A stretch of 64,000 bases of DNA from JAKACA01 sp963735115 (GCA_963735115.1 CAVTJR010000003.1:62001-126000); one strand, 5' to 3'. Counted from the stretch's first letter, positions 51,873-60,976 are shown. Program-made: numbers and translations. Notes: generated from the letters alone by a model not told the origin.

Positions 51873-53668
51873 CAGTTGCCCTCCTCGAAGAGGGCGGCGA
51901 GCTCGCTCGGCATCACGGGCTTCGGTTCGGGCACCACGACGATCTCACCGCCAGACTGGCGCGTGACCATGTTGAGCTTCTCGAACTCGGGGTTGGGCTT
52001 GGGGTAGTCCTCGCGGGTGTGGCCGCCGCGGCTCTCCCGCCGTTCGATCGCTCCGAGGGTCGTGCAGCGTGCACAGGCGAGCATCGACTCGACGTCGAGG
52101 GCGAGGTGCCAACCGGGGTTGAACGAGCGGTTGCCCTCCACCGAGATCTTGGCGGCGCGCTCGGACAGCTCGACGAGCTTGTCCTTCGCTTCGAGCAGCT
52201 CGCTCTCGGTGCGGATGATGCCGACGAGGTCCTGCATCGTCTCCTGCAGATCCTGGTGGACGGTGTAGGCGTTCTCGCTGCCGTCGTGCTCGAAGTAGCT
52301 GAGGGCCTGTTCTGTCACCTTTGCGACGGCGCTTTCGTCGAGCAGCGGTGCGGGACGCCCGTGGGTGTACTCGGCCGCCGCCAAGCCGGCGCGCCGGCCG
52401 AATACGAGCAGATCCGAGAGGGAGTTGCCACCGAGGCGGTTGGCGCCGTGCATACCGCCGGCGACCTCGCCGGCGGCGTAGAGGCCTGCCACCGTCGTGG
52501 CCGCCGTGTCGGCATCGACGCGGACGCCCCCCATGATGTAGTGGCAGGTGGGGCCGACCTCCATGGCGTCGGTCGTGATGTCGACGTCAGCGAGCTGCTT
52601 GAACTGGTGGTACATCGACGGCAGGCGGCGGCGGATCTCTTCGGCCGGGCGCCGCGAGGCGATGTCGAGGAAGACTCCACCGTGCGGGCTCCCGCGGCCG
52701 GACTTCACTTCGGTGTTGATGGCGCGGGCGACCTCGTCCCGTGGCAGGAGCTCAGGCGGGCGGCGGTAATCGGACTTGTTCGTGTACCACTTGTCGGCTT
52801 CTTCGATCGTGTCGGCGGTCTCGGCGGCGAAGTAGGGCGAGATGTAGTTGAACATGAAGCGCTCGCCCTCGATGTTCTTCAACACCCCGCCGTCACCGCG
52901 TACGCCTTCGGTGACGAGGAGTCCGCGGGCCGACGCTGGCCACACCATGCCGGTCGGGTGGAACTGCACGCACTCCATGTCGATCAAGTCGGCGCCCGCC
53001 CACAGGGCCAGTGCGTGCCCGTCGCCAGTCGACTCCCAGGAGTTGGACGTGAACTTCCACGTCTTGCCGACCCCGCCGGTCGCCAGCACGACGGCCTTGG
53101 CGGAGAAGGTCACGAACCGCCCGCTCTCCCGCCAGAAACCCACCGCCCCGTTCACGGCACCGTCGGGTCCCACGAGGAGCCGGACGATCTTGCACTCCAT
53201 GAAGACGTCGATGCCAAGGGCGACGGCACGGTGCTGCAGCGTGCGGATGAGCTCGAGTCCCGTACGGTCGCCGACGTGAGCGAGGCGGGCATAGCGGTGG
53301 CCGCCGAAGTCCCGCTGGAGGATGCGGCCGTCCGGCGTGCGGTCGAAGAGGGCTCCCCACTCCTCCAGCTCGTACACCCGGTCCGGCGCTTCGAGCGCGT
53401 GCAGCTCGGCCATCCGCCAGTTGTTGAGCATCTTGCCGCCGCGCATGGTGTCGCGGAAGTGGACCTGCCAGTTGTCCTCCGGCCAGACGTTGCCCATGGC
53501 AGCCGCCACGCCACCCTCTGCCATGACCGTGTGGGCTTTGCCGAGCAACGACTTGCAGACGAGCGCCGTCTTGGCGCCCTTCGAAAGCGCCTCGATGGCG
53601 GCTCGCAAGCCGGCGCCACCGGCGCCCACGATGACGACGTCGTAGTCGTGTCGTTCCTCTTCAGCCAT
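51872..53668 (-). CDS. sdhA: Succinate dehydrogenase flavoprotein subunit
   Basis: 598 residues from ATG 53668. DVVIVGAGGAGLRAAIEALS binds FAD; KAHTVMAEGGVAAAMGNV is the FAD-linkage region with its His; ECVQFHPTGMVWPASARGLL and MGGVRVDADTAATTVAGLYA are conserved. Overall it resembles the actinobacterial Sdh1 flavoprotein. Overlaps both neighbours in the sdhC-sdhA-sdhB operon. Confidence 0.95.
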   Translation of the reverse strand: MAEEERHDYDVVIVGAGGAGLRAAIEALSKGAKTALVCKSLLGKAHTVMAEGGVAAAMGNVWPEDNWQVHFRDTMRGGKMLNNWRMAELHALEAPDRVYELEEWGALFDRTPDGRILQRDFGGHRYARLAHVGDRTGLELIRTLQHRAVALGIDVFMECKIVRLLVGPDGAVNGAVGFWRESGRFVTFSAKAVVLATGGVGKTWKFTSNSWESTGDGHALALWAGADLIDMECVQFHPTGMVWPASARGLLVTEGVRGDGGVLKNIEGERFMFNYISPYFAAETADTIEEADKWYTNKSDYRRPPELLPRDEVARAINTEVKSGRGSPHGGVFLDIASRRPAEEIRRRLPSMYHQFKQLADVDITTDAMEVGPTCHYIMGGVRVDADTAATTVAGLYAAGEVAGGMHGANRLGGNSLSDLLVFGRRAGLAAAEYTHGRPAPLLDESAVAKVTEQALSYFEHDGSENAYTVHQDLQETMQDLVGIIRTESELLEAKDKLVELSERAAKISVEGNRSFNPGWHLALDVESMLACARCTTLGAIERRESRGGHTREDYPKPNPEFEKLNMVTRQSGGEIVVVPEPKPVMPSELAALFEEGN

Positions 53669-54522
53669 CAGAAGAACCTCGGGTCGTGCAGCGTCCCGTT
53701 GGCCACGAGGTAGACGTAGAAGTCCGTCCAGGCGATCCAACCAAGCGACAGCCATGCGAACAGCTGATGGTGCTGATTGAGCGGCGTGAGGATGTCTCGC
53801 CAGAAGCGGTAGCGCACGGGCGAGCGTGAGAACCGCTTGGCGTTGCCGCCGCAGAGATGCCGGCAGGCGTGGCAGCCAAGGGTGTAGCTCCAGATGAGCA
53901 CGGCGTTGACGACGAAGAAGAGTGTGCCGAGACCCATGCCGACGCCGCCCGGGAAGCGGAAGGCCTCGATGGCGTCCCACGTGAGGAGGCAGGCGAAGAT
54001 GACGGCGAAGTACCAGAAGTACCGGTGGATGTTCTGGAGGATGAGGGGAAAGCGGGTCTCGCCCGTGTACCGGCTGCGCACGCCCCCGGGCGACGTCGAG
54101 CCGGCATCGGCAACCGCGCATGCCGGCGGCGAGGCCCAGAACGATCGGTAGTAGGTCTTGCGGTAGTAGTAACAGGTGACCCGGAAGCCCATCGGGAAGA
54201 TGAGGATGAGAAGGGCCGGCGACACGGTGCCGATGCTGCCGATGCGACCGAACTGGGCGGCCGTCCCGCAGCTGTCGACCAGGCACGGCGAGTAGAACGG
54301 CGACAGGTAGTCGCGCGGGTAACCCACGAAGTAGTGGGCGCCGCGGAAGGCCGTCCAGGTTCCGTAGACGACGAAGGCAAGCAGACCGAGGCCGGTGGCG
54401 AGCGGTTGCAGCCACCAGCGGTCCTTCCTCAGCACCTCTGAACGTGGAGGTCCCCCCCGTGGAGCGCCGATCGACACGGGGATCGGCGCAACTCTCGCGT
54501 TGGTGTCCTGCACGATGCTCAA
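53668..54522 (-). CDS. sdhC: Succinate dehydrogenase membrane anchor, Sdh1 type
   Basis: 284 residues with five likely membrane helices (LATGLGLLAFVVYGTWTAF, PALLILIFPMGFRVTCYYY, YFWYFAVIFACLLTW, GLGTLFFVVNAVLIWSYTLG, FAWLSLGWIAWTDFYVYLV). It is much larger than classical SdhC or SdhD and resembles the single anchor of mycobacterial Sdh1. TTG 54522 is chosen because GGAGGG lies eight bases upstream; GTG 54567 is the alternative. His residues in NIHRYFW and NQHHQLF may bind haem or quinone. Confidence 0.82.
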   Translation of the reverse strand: MSIVQDTNARVAPIPVSIGAPRGGPPRSEVLRKDRWWLQPLATGLGLLAFVVYGTWTAFRGAHYFVGYPRDYLSPFYSPCLVDSCGTAAQFGRIGSIGTVSPALLILIFPMGFRVTCYYYRKTYYRSFWASPPACAVADAGSTSPGGVRSRYTGETRFPLILQNIHRYFWYFAVIFACLLTWDAIEAFRFPGGVGMGLGTLFFVVNAVLIWSYTLGCHACRHLCGGNAKRFSRSPVRYRFWRDILTPLNQHHQLFAWLSLGWIAWTDFYVYLVANGTLHDPRFF

Positions 54523-54648
54523 ATGCGGTGCCCTCCGTGTAGCTCTTCGGACCGAATCAGAGGCCACGGAGTGCTCACCGAGGCGTCACTCCGGACGGTA
54601 GCGATCATTCCATCATTCCGCCGACGCTGGCGAGTCCACGCCGCCCGC

Positions 54649-56103
54649 TCAGGCGCGAGCGCGGTAGGTGGCGCGGGGACCGGCTGCATCCTTGTTGAGG
54701 CGTTTGGAGAGGTGAAGCCCCTCGAGGACGAGCTCGATGGCGCTCGCGAGCGCCCCAGGGCTCTCGGAGCCGACGAGGGCGACGGCCACTGAGCGCATCG
54801 GCGCGATGTCGTCGAGGACGGCGAGGTAGGCAGCCGAATCGAGGTCCGGCCCGGCGTGCACGACCTTGCCGTCCTCGAAGCCCCCCACCACTTGTCCCAG
54901 CTGTTCGGTCGGGCAGTTCTCCCGGAACGTCTGCAGGATCGCCGCCTTGAAGAGCTTCTCGACCACCTCCTCGTCCTCGCCTTCTTCCAGCGACTCGATC
55001 TCGAGCTTGCCGAGCGTCGAGGACCAGAGGGCGTCGAGGTCGCTCACCCGCGGCACCGCCTCGTGCTCACCGTGACGGATGGCCCGACGGACGGAGGCGG
55101 CGGCGAGGGTCTCGTAGTTCGCCACGCTGAGGCGCACCGAGACACCGGAGCGCTGGCTCACGCGGGGACTCCGACGGGCCAGCTGGCTGACGCGGGCGAC
55201 GATTTCGGCCATGAAAGGCGGCACTTCGACCCGGACGCCACGGAAGTCGAGCGGCTGGGCCTCCTGGTGGATGATCGTGAGCTCCGTCTCGATGTCGAGC
55301 GGGTAGTGGGTACGAAGTCGCGTCCCGAAGCGGTCCTTCAGCGGGGTGATGATGCGCCCCCGGTTCGTGTAGTCCTCCGGGTTGGCCGAGGCCACCAGCA
55401 TCACGTCGAGCGGGAGCCTCACCTTGTGCCCGCGGATCTGGATGTCCCGCTCCTCGAGGACGTCGAGGAGGCCGACTTGTATGCGTTCTGCGAGGTCCGG
55501 CAGCTCGTTGACGGCGAAGATGCCGCGGTTGGAGCGGGGCACGAGTCCGAAATGGATAGTGTGCTCGTCGGACAGGTAGCGACCTTCGGCGATCTTGATT
55601 GGGTCCACCTCGCCGATGACGTCGGCGATGGACGTGTCGGGTGTCGCCAGCTTCTCCCCATACCGTTGCGAGCGGTGCACCCAGGCGATCGGGGCGTCGT
55701 CGCCTTCTGCGGCCACGAGCTCTCGGGCGAAATGAGAGACAGGGGCGAAGGGGTCGTCGTGGATCTCCGATCCCTGCACGACGGGGAGCCACTCGTCGAG
55801 CAGCTCCACGAGGGCACGCATGATTCGGCTCTTCGCCTGCCCGCGTTCGCCGAGGATGATGATGTCGTGCCCGGCGATGATGGCGTTCTCGAGTGCTGGC
55901 AGGACGTCGTCGTCGTAGCCGAGGACGCCGTCGACGACGGGCCGGTTCTCGGCAATTCGAGCGAGGAGGTTGCGGCGCATCTCTCGTTTGACGGGCTCGG
56001 AGCGGTAGCCGGAGGCCTTGAGCTCACCGAGGGTGGCGGCGGAGGGCGGTCCTGCGGAGTCGTGGGCGACGGACTCGTGGGCGTGGTCAGACAGTTCAGA
56101 CAT
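54649..56103 (-). CDS. AAA+ ATPase, magnesium-chelatase ChlI/MoxR-like
   Basis: 484 residues. Walker A is GERGQAKSR, with Lys-Ser in place of Lys-Ser/Thr-x; GIFAVNELPDLAERIQVGLL corresponds to Walker B, and ANPEDYTNRGRIITPLKDRFG to sensor 1. The divergent neighbour encodes a VWA protein. The pair resembles mycobacterial Rv0958/Rv0959. Such AAA-VWA pairs act as metal chelatases or as protein-complex remodelling chaperones; nothing here points to chlorophyll or cobalamin synthesis. Confidence 0.83.
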   Translation of the reverse strand: MSELSDHAHESVAHDSAGPPSAATLGELKASGYRSEPVKREMRRNLLARIAENRPVVDGVLGYDDDVLPALENAIIAGHDIIILGERGQAKSRIMRALVELLDEWLPVVQGSEIHDDPFAPVSHFARELVAAEGDDAPIAWVHRSQRYGEKLATPDTSIADVIGEVDPIKIAEGRYLSDEHTIHFGLVPRSNRGIFAVNELPDLAERIQVGLLDVLEERDIQIRGHKVRLPLDVMLVASANPEDYTNRGRIITPLKDRFGTRLRTHYPLDIETELTIIHQEAQPLDFRGVRVEVPPFMAEIVARVSQLARRSPRVSQRSGVSVRLSVANYETLAAASVRRAIRHGEHEAVPRVSDLDALWSSTLGKLEIESLEEGEDEEVVEKLFKAAILQTFRENCPTEQLGQVVGGFEDGKVVHAGPDLDSAAYLAVLDDIAPMRSVAVALVGSESPGALASAIELVLEGLHLSKRLNKDAAGPRATYRARA

Positions 56104-56113
56104 GGCCCGGGCA

Positions 56114-56119
56114 AGCCTA
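56114..56119 (-). promoter_or_regulatory. -10 box TAGGCT before the AAA+ gene
   Basis: Minus strand, ten bases before ATG 56103. Longer spacing than elsewhere, so the message may have a very short leader. Confidence 0.35.
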
Positions 56120-56179
56120 CTGAGCGGGGCGGCGACGGAGTCCGCCGGCTGCGGCGTGCCCCGAGGGGCGACGGCTTCC

Positions 56180-56185
56180 TACACT
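56180..56185 (+). promoter_or_regulatory. -10 box TACACT before the VWA gene
   Basis: Seven bases before GTG 56193. The earlier GTG at 56187 is only one base away from the hexamer and thus unlikely to be transcribed. Confidence 0.45.
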
Positions 56186-56192
56186 CGTGAGC

Positions 56193-58250
56193 GTGGCCGG
56201 CGCCTCCTATTCACGTTGGGACGGTTCCCAACAGGGGTTCGATCTCGACGCCGACGCCATCCTGGCGGAGATCAACGACGACGTCATGTACCACGGCGAC
56301 GTCGGGGCGGCCCTGCGGCGCATCATGCAACAGGGCTTCTCGGACCGGGACGGGAAGCGCATCGCCGGCCTGCGCGAGTTGCTGGAGCGCTTGCGCGAGC
56401 GCCGCCGCCAGGAGCAGGAGCAGTACGACCTCGGCGGCGTCTACTCCGAGATCGCCGCCGAGCTCGACGACATCGTCGCCACCGAGCGTGCCGCCCTCGA
56501 CGACCTGCAGGCGGAAGCGGCGGAGTCGGGCGACGCCCGACGTCAGGAAGTGACCGACGAGGTCGTGGCCGAACGACGAAGCGAGCTCGGGCTTCTGCCC
56601 GACGACCTCGCCGGCAAGATGCGGGCGCTCTCGGGCTACGAGTTCGCATCGAGCGAGGCGCGGGAGCGTTTCGAGGCGCTCACCGAGCGCCTCAAGCAGG
56701 AGGTGGTGCAGTCCTACCTCGACCAGGCCGCCGGGGCGGTGTCGGGCATGGGACCGGAGGAGCGGGACCGGCTGCGGCGGGCGCTCGACGGTCTCAACAC
56801 CATGCTCGAGCAGCGCGAGGCAGGGGAGGATCTCGACCCCAGCTTCCAGCAGTTCATGGAGGAATTCGGAGACTTCTTCCCCGGTGACCCCCAGAACCTC
56901 GACGAGCTGCTCGAGCAGCTCGCCCAACGCATGGCGGCCACCTCGGCGATGCTCGCCTCCATGACGGCGGGGCAGCGGCAGCAGCTGCAGGCGCTCATGG
57001 ACGATCTCCTCGGCGACATGGACCTGTCCTGGCAGATCAACCGCTTGGCGGGCAACCTGCGCTCGATGTTCCCGGAGGCCGCCTGGGACCGCCGGGTCTC
57101 GTTCTCGGGCACGGAGGCGCCCGGGTTGGCAGAGGCGTCCGACCTCTTCTCGTCCTTGGCCGACCTCGACCAGTTGGAGCAGCTCCTGTCCGGCACACCT
57201 CAGCCCGGTGCCCTGGCCGAAGTCGATCTGGAGCGGGCGCGCCAGCTCCTCGGCAACGATGCGGCCGCTTCCCTCGCCGAGCTCGCCAAGCTCTCCAAGC
57301 GCCTCGAGGATGCTGGGCTGGTGGAGAATCGCGAGGGCCGACTCGAGTTGACGCCTCGCGGACTGCGCCACATCGGGCAACGGGCGCTTCGCGAGCTCTT
57401 CTCTCGCCTTTCGAAGGACCGCCTCGGAGGTCACGAGCTCGTGCTGCAAGGATCGGGCCACGAGCGGGCGGACCAGACCAAGCCGTACGAGTTCGGCGAC
57501 CCCTTCAACCTCAATATCGAGCGGACTCTCCGTAACGCCCTGCGGCGGGAGGCGGGCACACTCGGCGAGGACGGCACGGCGCCCGGCTCGAAGCAGGGCG
57601 TACGTTTGCCCGTCCGGCTGCAGCCGGACGACTTCGAGATCGAGCAGACGGAGCACCTCACGAGTTGCGCCACCGTGCTCCTCCTCGACCTCTCCCTCTC
57701 GATGCCCATGCGGGACAATTTCCTTGCGGCCAAGAAGGTCGCCATCGCCCTGCACTCGCTCATCTCGAGCCAGTTCCCGCGGGACTACCTCGGAATGGTG
57801 GGCTTCTCGGAGATCGCCCGAGAGATCCGGGCCGCCGAGCTACCCGAGGTGTCTTGGGACTTCGTGTACGGAACGAACATGCAGCACGCCCTCATCCTCG
57901 CCCGCCGCATGCTCGCCAGCCACCCGGGCACCAAGCAGATCGTGATGATCACCGACGGCGAGCCGACGGCCCACTTGATGGAGGATGGTGAGGTCTTCTT
58001 CAACTATCCGCCCGTGCGGGCGACCGTCGACGCCACCCTCTCCGAGGTGCTGCGGTGCACGCGCGAGCACATCCGCCTGAATACCTTCGCCCTCGACGCC
58101 ACGGGCCATCTGCGTGAGTTTGTCGAGAAGATCACGCAGCTGAACGGGGGCCGGGCGTTCTTCACCACCCCCGAGACGCTTGGGGACTATGTCCTCGTGG
58201 ACTTCATCGAGCACCGCCGGGCGATGGGACGCTTCGGGCGCTCCGCCTGA
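56193..58250 (+). CDS. VWA-domain protein, partner of the AAA+ ATPase
   Basis: 685 residues from GTG 56193. The long N-terminal part is charged and helical (LRELLERLRERRRQEQEQYD; RERFEALTERLKQEVVQSYL). The C-terminal VWA domain starts at about residue 490 with the MIDAS motif LLLDLSLSMPM (DxSxS), then YGTNMQHALILARRML and IVMITDGEPTAH with the Asp. This is the layout of chelatase-D-like partners of MoxR/ChlI ATPases. Separated from the ATPase gene by an 89-base divergent region. Confidence 0.83.
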   Translation: MAGASYSRWDGSQQGFDLDADAILAEINDDVMYHGDVGAALRRIMQQGFSDRDGKRIAGLRELLERLRERRRQEQEQYDLGGVYSEIAAELDDIVATERAALDDLQAEAAESGDARRQEVTDEVVAERRSELGLLPDDLAGKMRALSGYEFASSEARERFEALTERLKQEVVQSYLDQAAGAVSGMGPEERDRLRRALDGLNTMLEQREAGEDLDPSFQQFMEEFGDFFPGDPQNLDELLEQLAQRMAATSAMLASMTAGQRQQLQALMDDLLGDMDLSWQINRLAGNLRSMFPEAAWDRRVSFSGTEAPGLAEASDLFSSLADLDQLEQLLSGTPQPGALAEVDLERARQLLGNDAAASLAELAKLSKRLEDAGLVENREGRLELTPRGLRHIGQRALRELFSRLSKDRLGGHELVLQGSGHERADQTKPYEFGDPFNLNIERTLRNALRREAGTLGEDGTAPGSKQGVRLPVRLQPDDFEIEQTEHLTSCATVLLLDLSLSMPMRDNFLAAKKVAIALHSLISSQFPRDYLGMVGFSEIAREIRAAELPEVSWDFVYGTNMQHALILARRMLASHPGTKQIVMITDGEPTAHLMEDGEVFFNYPPVRATVDATLSEVLRCTREHIRLNTFALDATGHLREFVEKITQLNGGRAFFTTPETLGDYVLVDFIEHRRAMGRFGRSA

Positions 58251-58383
58251 GCCCCTTGCCGCCGGGCGCGCCCCGGTACGTGCGGGTGGCCGCGGTCGGC
58301 TCGAAAGAGCTGGCCAGGAGGGCTCCACAGCAGCCCCGATGCCGCTCGCGTCCCCGGCTGGGCAGCTCCTTTTCGATTTCCGC

Positions 58384-58435
58384 TTGCATCTCGACGCTCG
58401 GAGGTCCACAATGACTACAGCCGTGTAACTACACG
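58384..58435 (+). promoter_or_regulatory. Candidate promoter and palindromic operator before whiB
   Basis: TTGCAT (58384-58389) and CACAAT (58407-58412) are 17 bases apart. Ten bases further on lies CGTGTA-AC-TACACG (58422-58435), a perfect 14-bp interrupted palindrome that would sit at about +5 to +20, a typical repressor position. A smaller inverted repeat (GACT-GCG-AGTC, 58435-58445) abuts it. The regulator is unknown. Confidence 0.5.
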
Positions 58436-58463
58436 ACTGCGAGTCACCACCTACGGGGAGGGG

Positions 58464-58742
58464 ATGCCGGTGGCGTTCCAGTCGATGATTCTCGAGGGTC
58501 CCGATCGATCGTGGCAGGCACGCGCCAACTGCATGGGCGTCGATCCGGATCTGTTCTTTCCCGAGAGGGGCGCATCCACGCGGGAGGCGAAAGAGGTCTG
58601 CCGCGGGTGCGTCGTGCGAGAGGACTGCCTGAACTACGCCATCGCCAACGGAGAGAAGTTCGGGATCTGGGGCGGAATGAGCGAGCGGGAGCGTCGACGC
58701 GTACGCCGAGCCCGCGTGCTCGCCCAGCAGAGCGCCTCGTAA
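58464..58742 (+). CDS. WhiB-family Fe-S transcriptional regulator (WhiB2-like)
   Basis: 92 residues; GGGGAGGGG precedes the ATG. Cluster ligands are in RANCMGVDPDLFFPE, then EVCRGCVVREDCLNYA (C-x2-C-x5-C), followed by the turn FGIWGGMSERERR and a basic DNA-binding end RRVRRARVLAQQ. WhiB proteins bind the housekeeping sigma factor and DNA. Subfamily assignment is tentative. Confidence 0.9.
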   Translation: MPVAFQSMILEGPDRSWQARANCMGVDPDLFFPERGASTREAKEVCRGCVVREDCLNYAIANGEKFGIWGGMSERERRRVRRARVLAQQSAS

Positions 58743-58846
58743 CTCAACCTCCGCAGGGTTCAACGCCCGCCTTCGGGTAGGCGCGGGAGGACGTCCGTCT
58801 CGTGAAGGTGCTCGAGCGGGCCGAGCCGAAGCGCTCGACTTCGTAT

Positions 58847-59089
58847 CTAGGCCGATGTGGACGCGGCCAGCCGGCGCCGACGGGCGATGCGCCTGCGCTC
58901 CCGCTCGGAGGTACCACCCCACACCCCGTGATCGATGTGGTTGGCCATGGCGTACTCGAGGCACGGTGACTTGACTGGGCAGTCGGCGCAGATCCGGCGT
59001 GCTACCTCCACGCCGACGCCGTCGCTTGGGAAGAAGAGGTCGGGCGGCTGGTCCTTGCACTTGCCCCGTGCCATCCACGAAGTATCCAT
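58847..59089 (-). CDS. WhiB-family Fe-S transcriptional regulator (WhiB1-like)
   Basis: 80 residues from ATG 59089 (MDTSWMARGKCKDQPPDLFF). RICADCPVKSPCLEYA gives the C-x2-C-x5-C triad, and HGVWGGTSERERR the tryptophan turn, followed by RRIARRRRLAAS. The compact size resembles WhiB1. Upstream on the minus strand TAACAAT lies seven bases before the ATG and may be its -10. It converges on the other whiB with a 104-base gap. Confidence 0.9.
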   Translation of the reverse strand: MDTSWMARGKCKDQPPDLFFPSDGVGVEVARRICADCPVKSPCLEYAMANHIDHGVWGGTSERERRRIARRRRLAASTSA

Positions 59090-59222
59090 CGCCGCAATTG
59101 TTACAGCTCCGCAACATAAAGTCACGCGCAGAACGATGAATTCTTCCTTCGGATTTGCTGAGAGTTCCGGAGCCGAAGATTGGCGGCGCCGCCCGCAAGG
59201 AGCGTGCTGACGGCTCGAGCTG

Positions 59223-60596
59223 GTGGTCGTAACGTGCGGTGTCGTGGAAGGCGATATCGGGCCAGACGACGCCGGCCGGCCCGAGACGCCGGCGGAGCAG
59301 CCGCTGGAGGAGGAGGCCCTGAAGCCGAGCCCGCCGGCGGCAACCACGTCGCCAACGTCGCCGACCACCTCCCCTGCGAGGGACCCAGGCGATCCCAGCG
59401 GGGTGACACCGAGGTTCGGCGCACCCGTGCGACCGTGGGGTCCGGCGGGTTCTGTCTACGACGAGCGACGCCTACCACCGGGCCTGGCGCCGCCGGCCTG
59501 GCGAGCTGACTACGGCCCCCCACACGGCCCGGGTAGCGGAGGGCCGCTCGGGTACGGCCCGCCAGTGCCCGGGCAGGGCCCGCCCCTTGGAATCGCTCCG
59601 GGATGGGGGTATCCCGGCACGCCCGGACCCGCAGCGGGCTCCGGCTATGCCCCGAGTGAGCCCTACGGTTACGGGGCGAGCTCTTGGTATGGCGGGCCGG
59701 TCTACGGTGCCGGCTCTCCGCCCCAGATCGTCTGGGTGAGCCGACCGAGAGTGCGCCGACCGCCTCGCCACCCGCCGCGGCACCTGCCCGGGTGGCTCGG
59801 GGTCGCACTCGTCGCCGCCCTCGCCGGCTCCTGCGTGTCCGGCGGGATCGTGGCGTACTTCGCTAGCCGGGCACCGCAGACCGTCGTGCGCGAGTACTTC
59901 CCGAGCAACCCTCCGAAAGTGACCAACGGCGACGTGCAGGCGGTGCTCGCCCGGGTGCTGCCGGCAGTCGTGTCCATCGACACGAGCAGCTACCAGCCGG
60001 GGACTCTGGGCGACTACGTCGAAGGTGCCGGAACGGGGATGATCATCCAGTCGAACGGGATCGTGCTCACGAACAATCATGTGATCGCCGGCGCCTCCAC
60101 CATCGGTGTCACCCTGTACGGCCAGACGGCCTCACACCCTGCTCGGGTCATCGGAACCGATCCTTCCCGTGACATCGCCCTCATTCAGATCGAGGGGACT
60201 ACCGGACCACTGCCGACGGTCATTTTCGGCGACTCAGGAACGGCGCTGCAGGGAGACGGGGTTATCGCCATCGGCAACGCCCTCGCCCTCGCGGGGGGGC
60301 CGACGGTGACTGAAGGGATCGTGTCGGCGGAGAACCGTTCGCTCACCACCGAGAACGAGACAGGGTCGCTCATCGAGCACCTCACCGGCCTGATCCAAAC
60401 GGACGCCCCGATCAACCCGGGGAACTCCGGCGGCCCGCTCGTCAACGCCGCCGGGGACGTCATCGCTATGAACACGGCCGTGGCCATCTCGGGCGGAGGG
60501 GGAAACGCCCCCGCTCAGAACGTGGGCTTCGCCATCGCCATGAACTCGATCCGCCCCGTCATCGCCAGCATCATGCTGGCAGATCGGGGCGGTTGA
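59223..60596 (+). CDS. HtrA-like serine protease without PDZ domain
   Basis: 457 residues. A Pro/Gly/Tyr-rich cytoplasmic N-terminus of about 185 residues precedes one membrane helix (about 190-213, GWLGVALVAALAGSCVSGG), so the protease domain is extracytoplasmic. The catalytic triad is complete: His286 (LTNNHVIAGA), Asp317 (DPSRDIALIQ) and Ser402 (NPGNSGGPLV). The protein ends right after the protease domain; the PDZ domain normal for HtrA is missing. GTG 59223 is the assumed start and is not well supported. Confidence 0.88.
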   Translation: MVVTCGVVEGDIGPDDAGRPETPAEQPLEEEALKPSPPAATTSPTSPTTSPARDPGDPSGVTPRFGAPVRPWGPAGSVYDERRLPPGLAPPAWRADYGPPHGPGSGGPLGYGPPVPGQGPPLGIAPGWGYPGTPGPAAGSGYAPSEPYGYGASSWYGGPVYGAGSPPQIVWVSRPRVRRPPRHPPRHLPGWLGVALVAALAGSCVSGGIVAYFASRAPQTVVREYFPSNPPKVTNGDVQAVLARVLPAVVSIDTSSYQPGTLGDYVEGAGTGMIIQSNGIVLTNNHVIAGASTIGVTLYGQTASHPARVIGTDPSRDIALIQIEGTTGPLPTVIFGDSGTALQGDGVIAIGNALALAGGPTVTEGIVSAENRSLTTENETGSLIEHLTGLIQTDAPINPGNSGGPLVNAAGDVIAMNTAVAISGGGGNAPAQNVGFAIAMNSIRPVIASIMLADRGG

Positions 60597-60665
60597 GGCG
60601 CGACCGGGACGGTGTGGGACCGGGCGCCGGAGCGTCGGACGAGCGAGCAGGAGAGCCCCGCCCGG

Positions 60666-60671
60666 TACACT
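60666..60671 (+). promoter_or_regulatory. -10 box TACACT before the 98-residue gene
   Basis: Eight bases before ATG 60680; no ribosome binding site is visible. It favours this ATG over the longer upstream frame. Confidence 0.4.
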
Positions 60672-60679
60672 CCGGCGCG

Positions 60680-60976
60680 ATGACCATCAGCCCCCCGCCC
60701 GAGCAGGAACAAGCCCCGGAGCCACCCCGAGGCCATGTGCGCATGGTCTATCTCGGGCCTGTGGCCCCCCATTGGGAGGTGGAGTCGGAGTTCGGAGACC
60801 GGAGCTTGATCGAGGAGTTTCGCCAGCGGGCACTCGCCCGCCTCGTCCTCCTGCCACCGCACGATCCCCAATTCCGGCGCAACCGCGAACGCATCGTACG
60901 TGACGCCGAGCGAGAGAACGTCATCCTCGAATGGGATCTCGGCGTGCCGGAAGAAGAGGTAGAGGCCGGCGTCTGA
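60680..60976 (+). CDS. Small hypothetical protein
   Basis: Not recognised. 98 residues. A Pro/Glu-rich N-terminus leads into HVRMVYLGPVAPHWEVESEF and a charged helical part (LIEEFRQRALARLVLLPPHD, FRRNRERIVRDAERENVI), ending in an acidic tail. No membrane segment or Cys. It lies between the HtrA-like protease and a convergent DUF2342-like gene. Confidence 0.6.
   Translation: MTISPPPEQEQAPEPPRGHVRMVYLGPVAPHWEVESEFGDRSLIEEFRQRALARLVLLPPHDPQFRRNRERIVRDAERENVILEWDLGVPEEEVEAGV

Noticed and set aside
52019..53713. 564-residue plus-strand open frame opposite sdhA
   Set aside because: sdhA motifs and operon overlaps fix the minus strand.
58743..58846. Bidirectional terminator between the two whiB genes
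   Set aside because: A GCCT/AGGC hairpin with flanking CCC/GGG can be drawn but has bulges and no T run on either side, so it is too weak to report.
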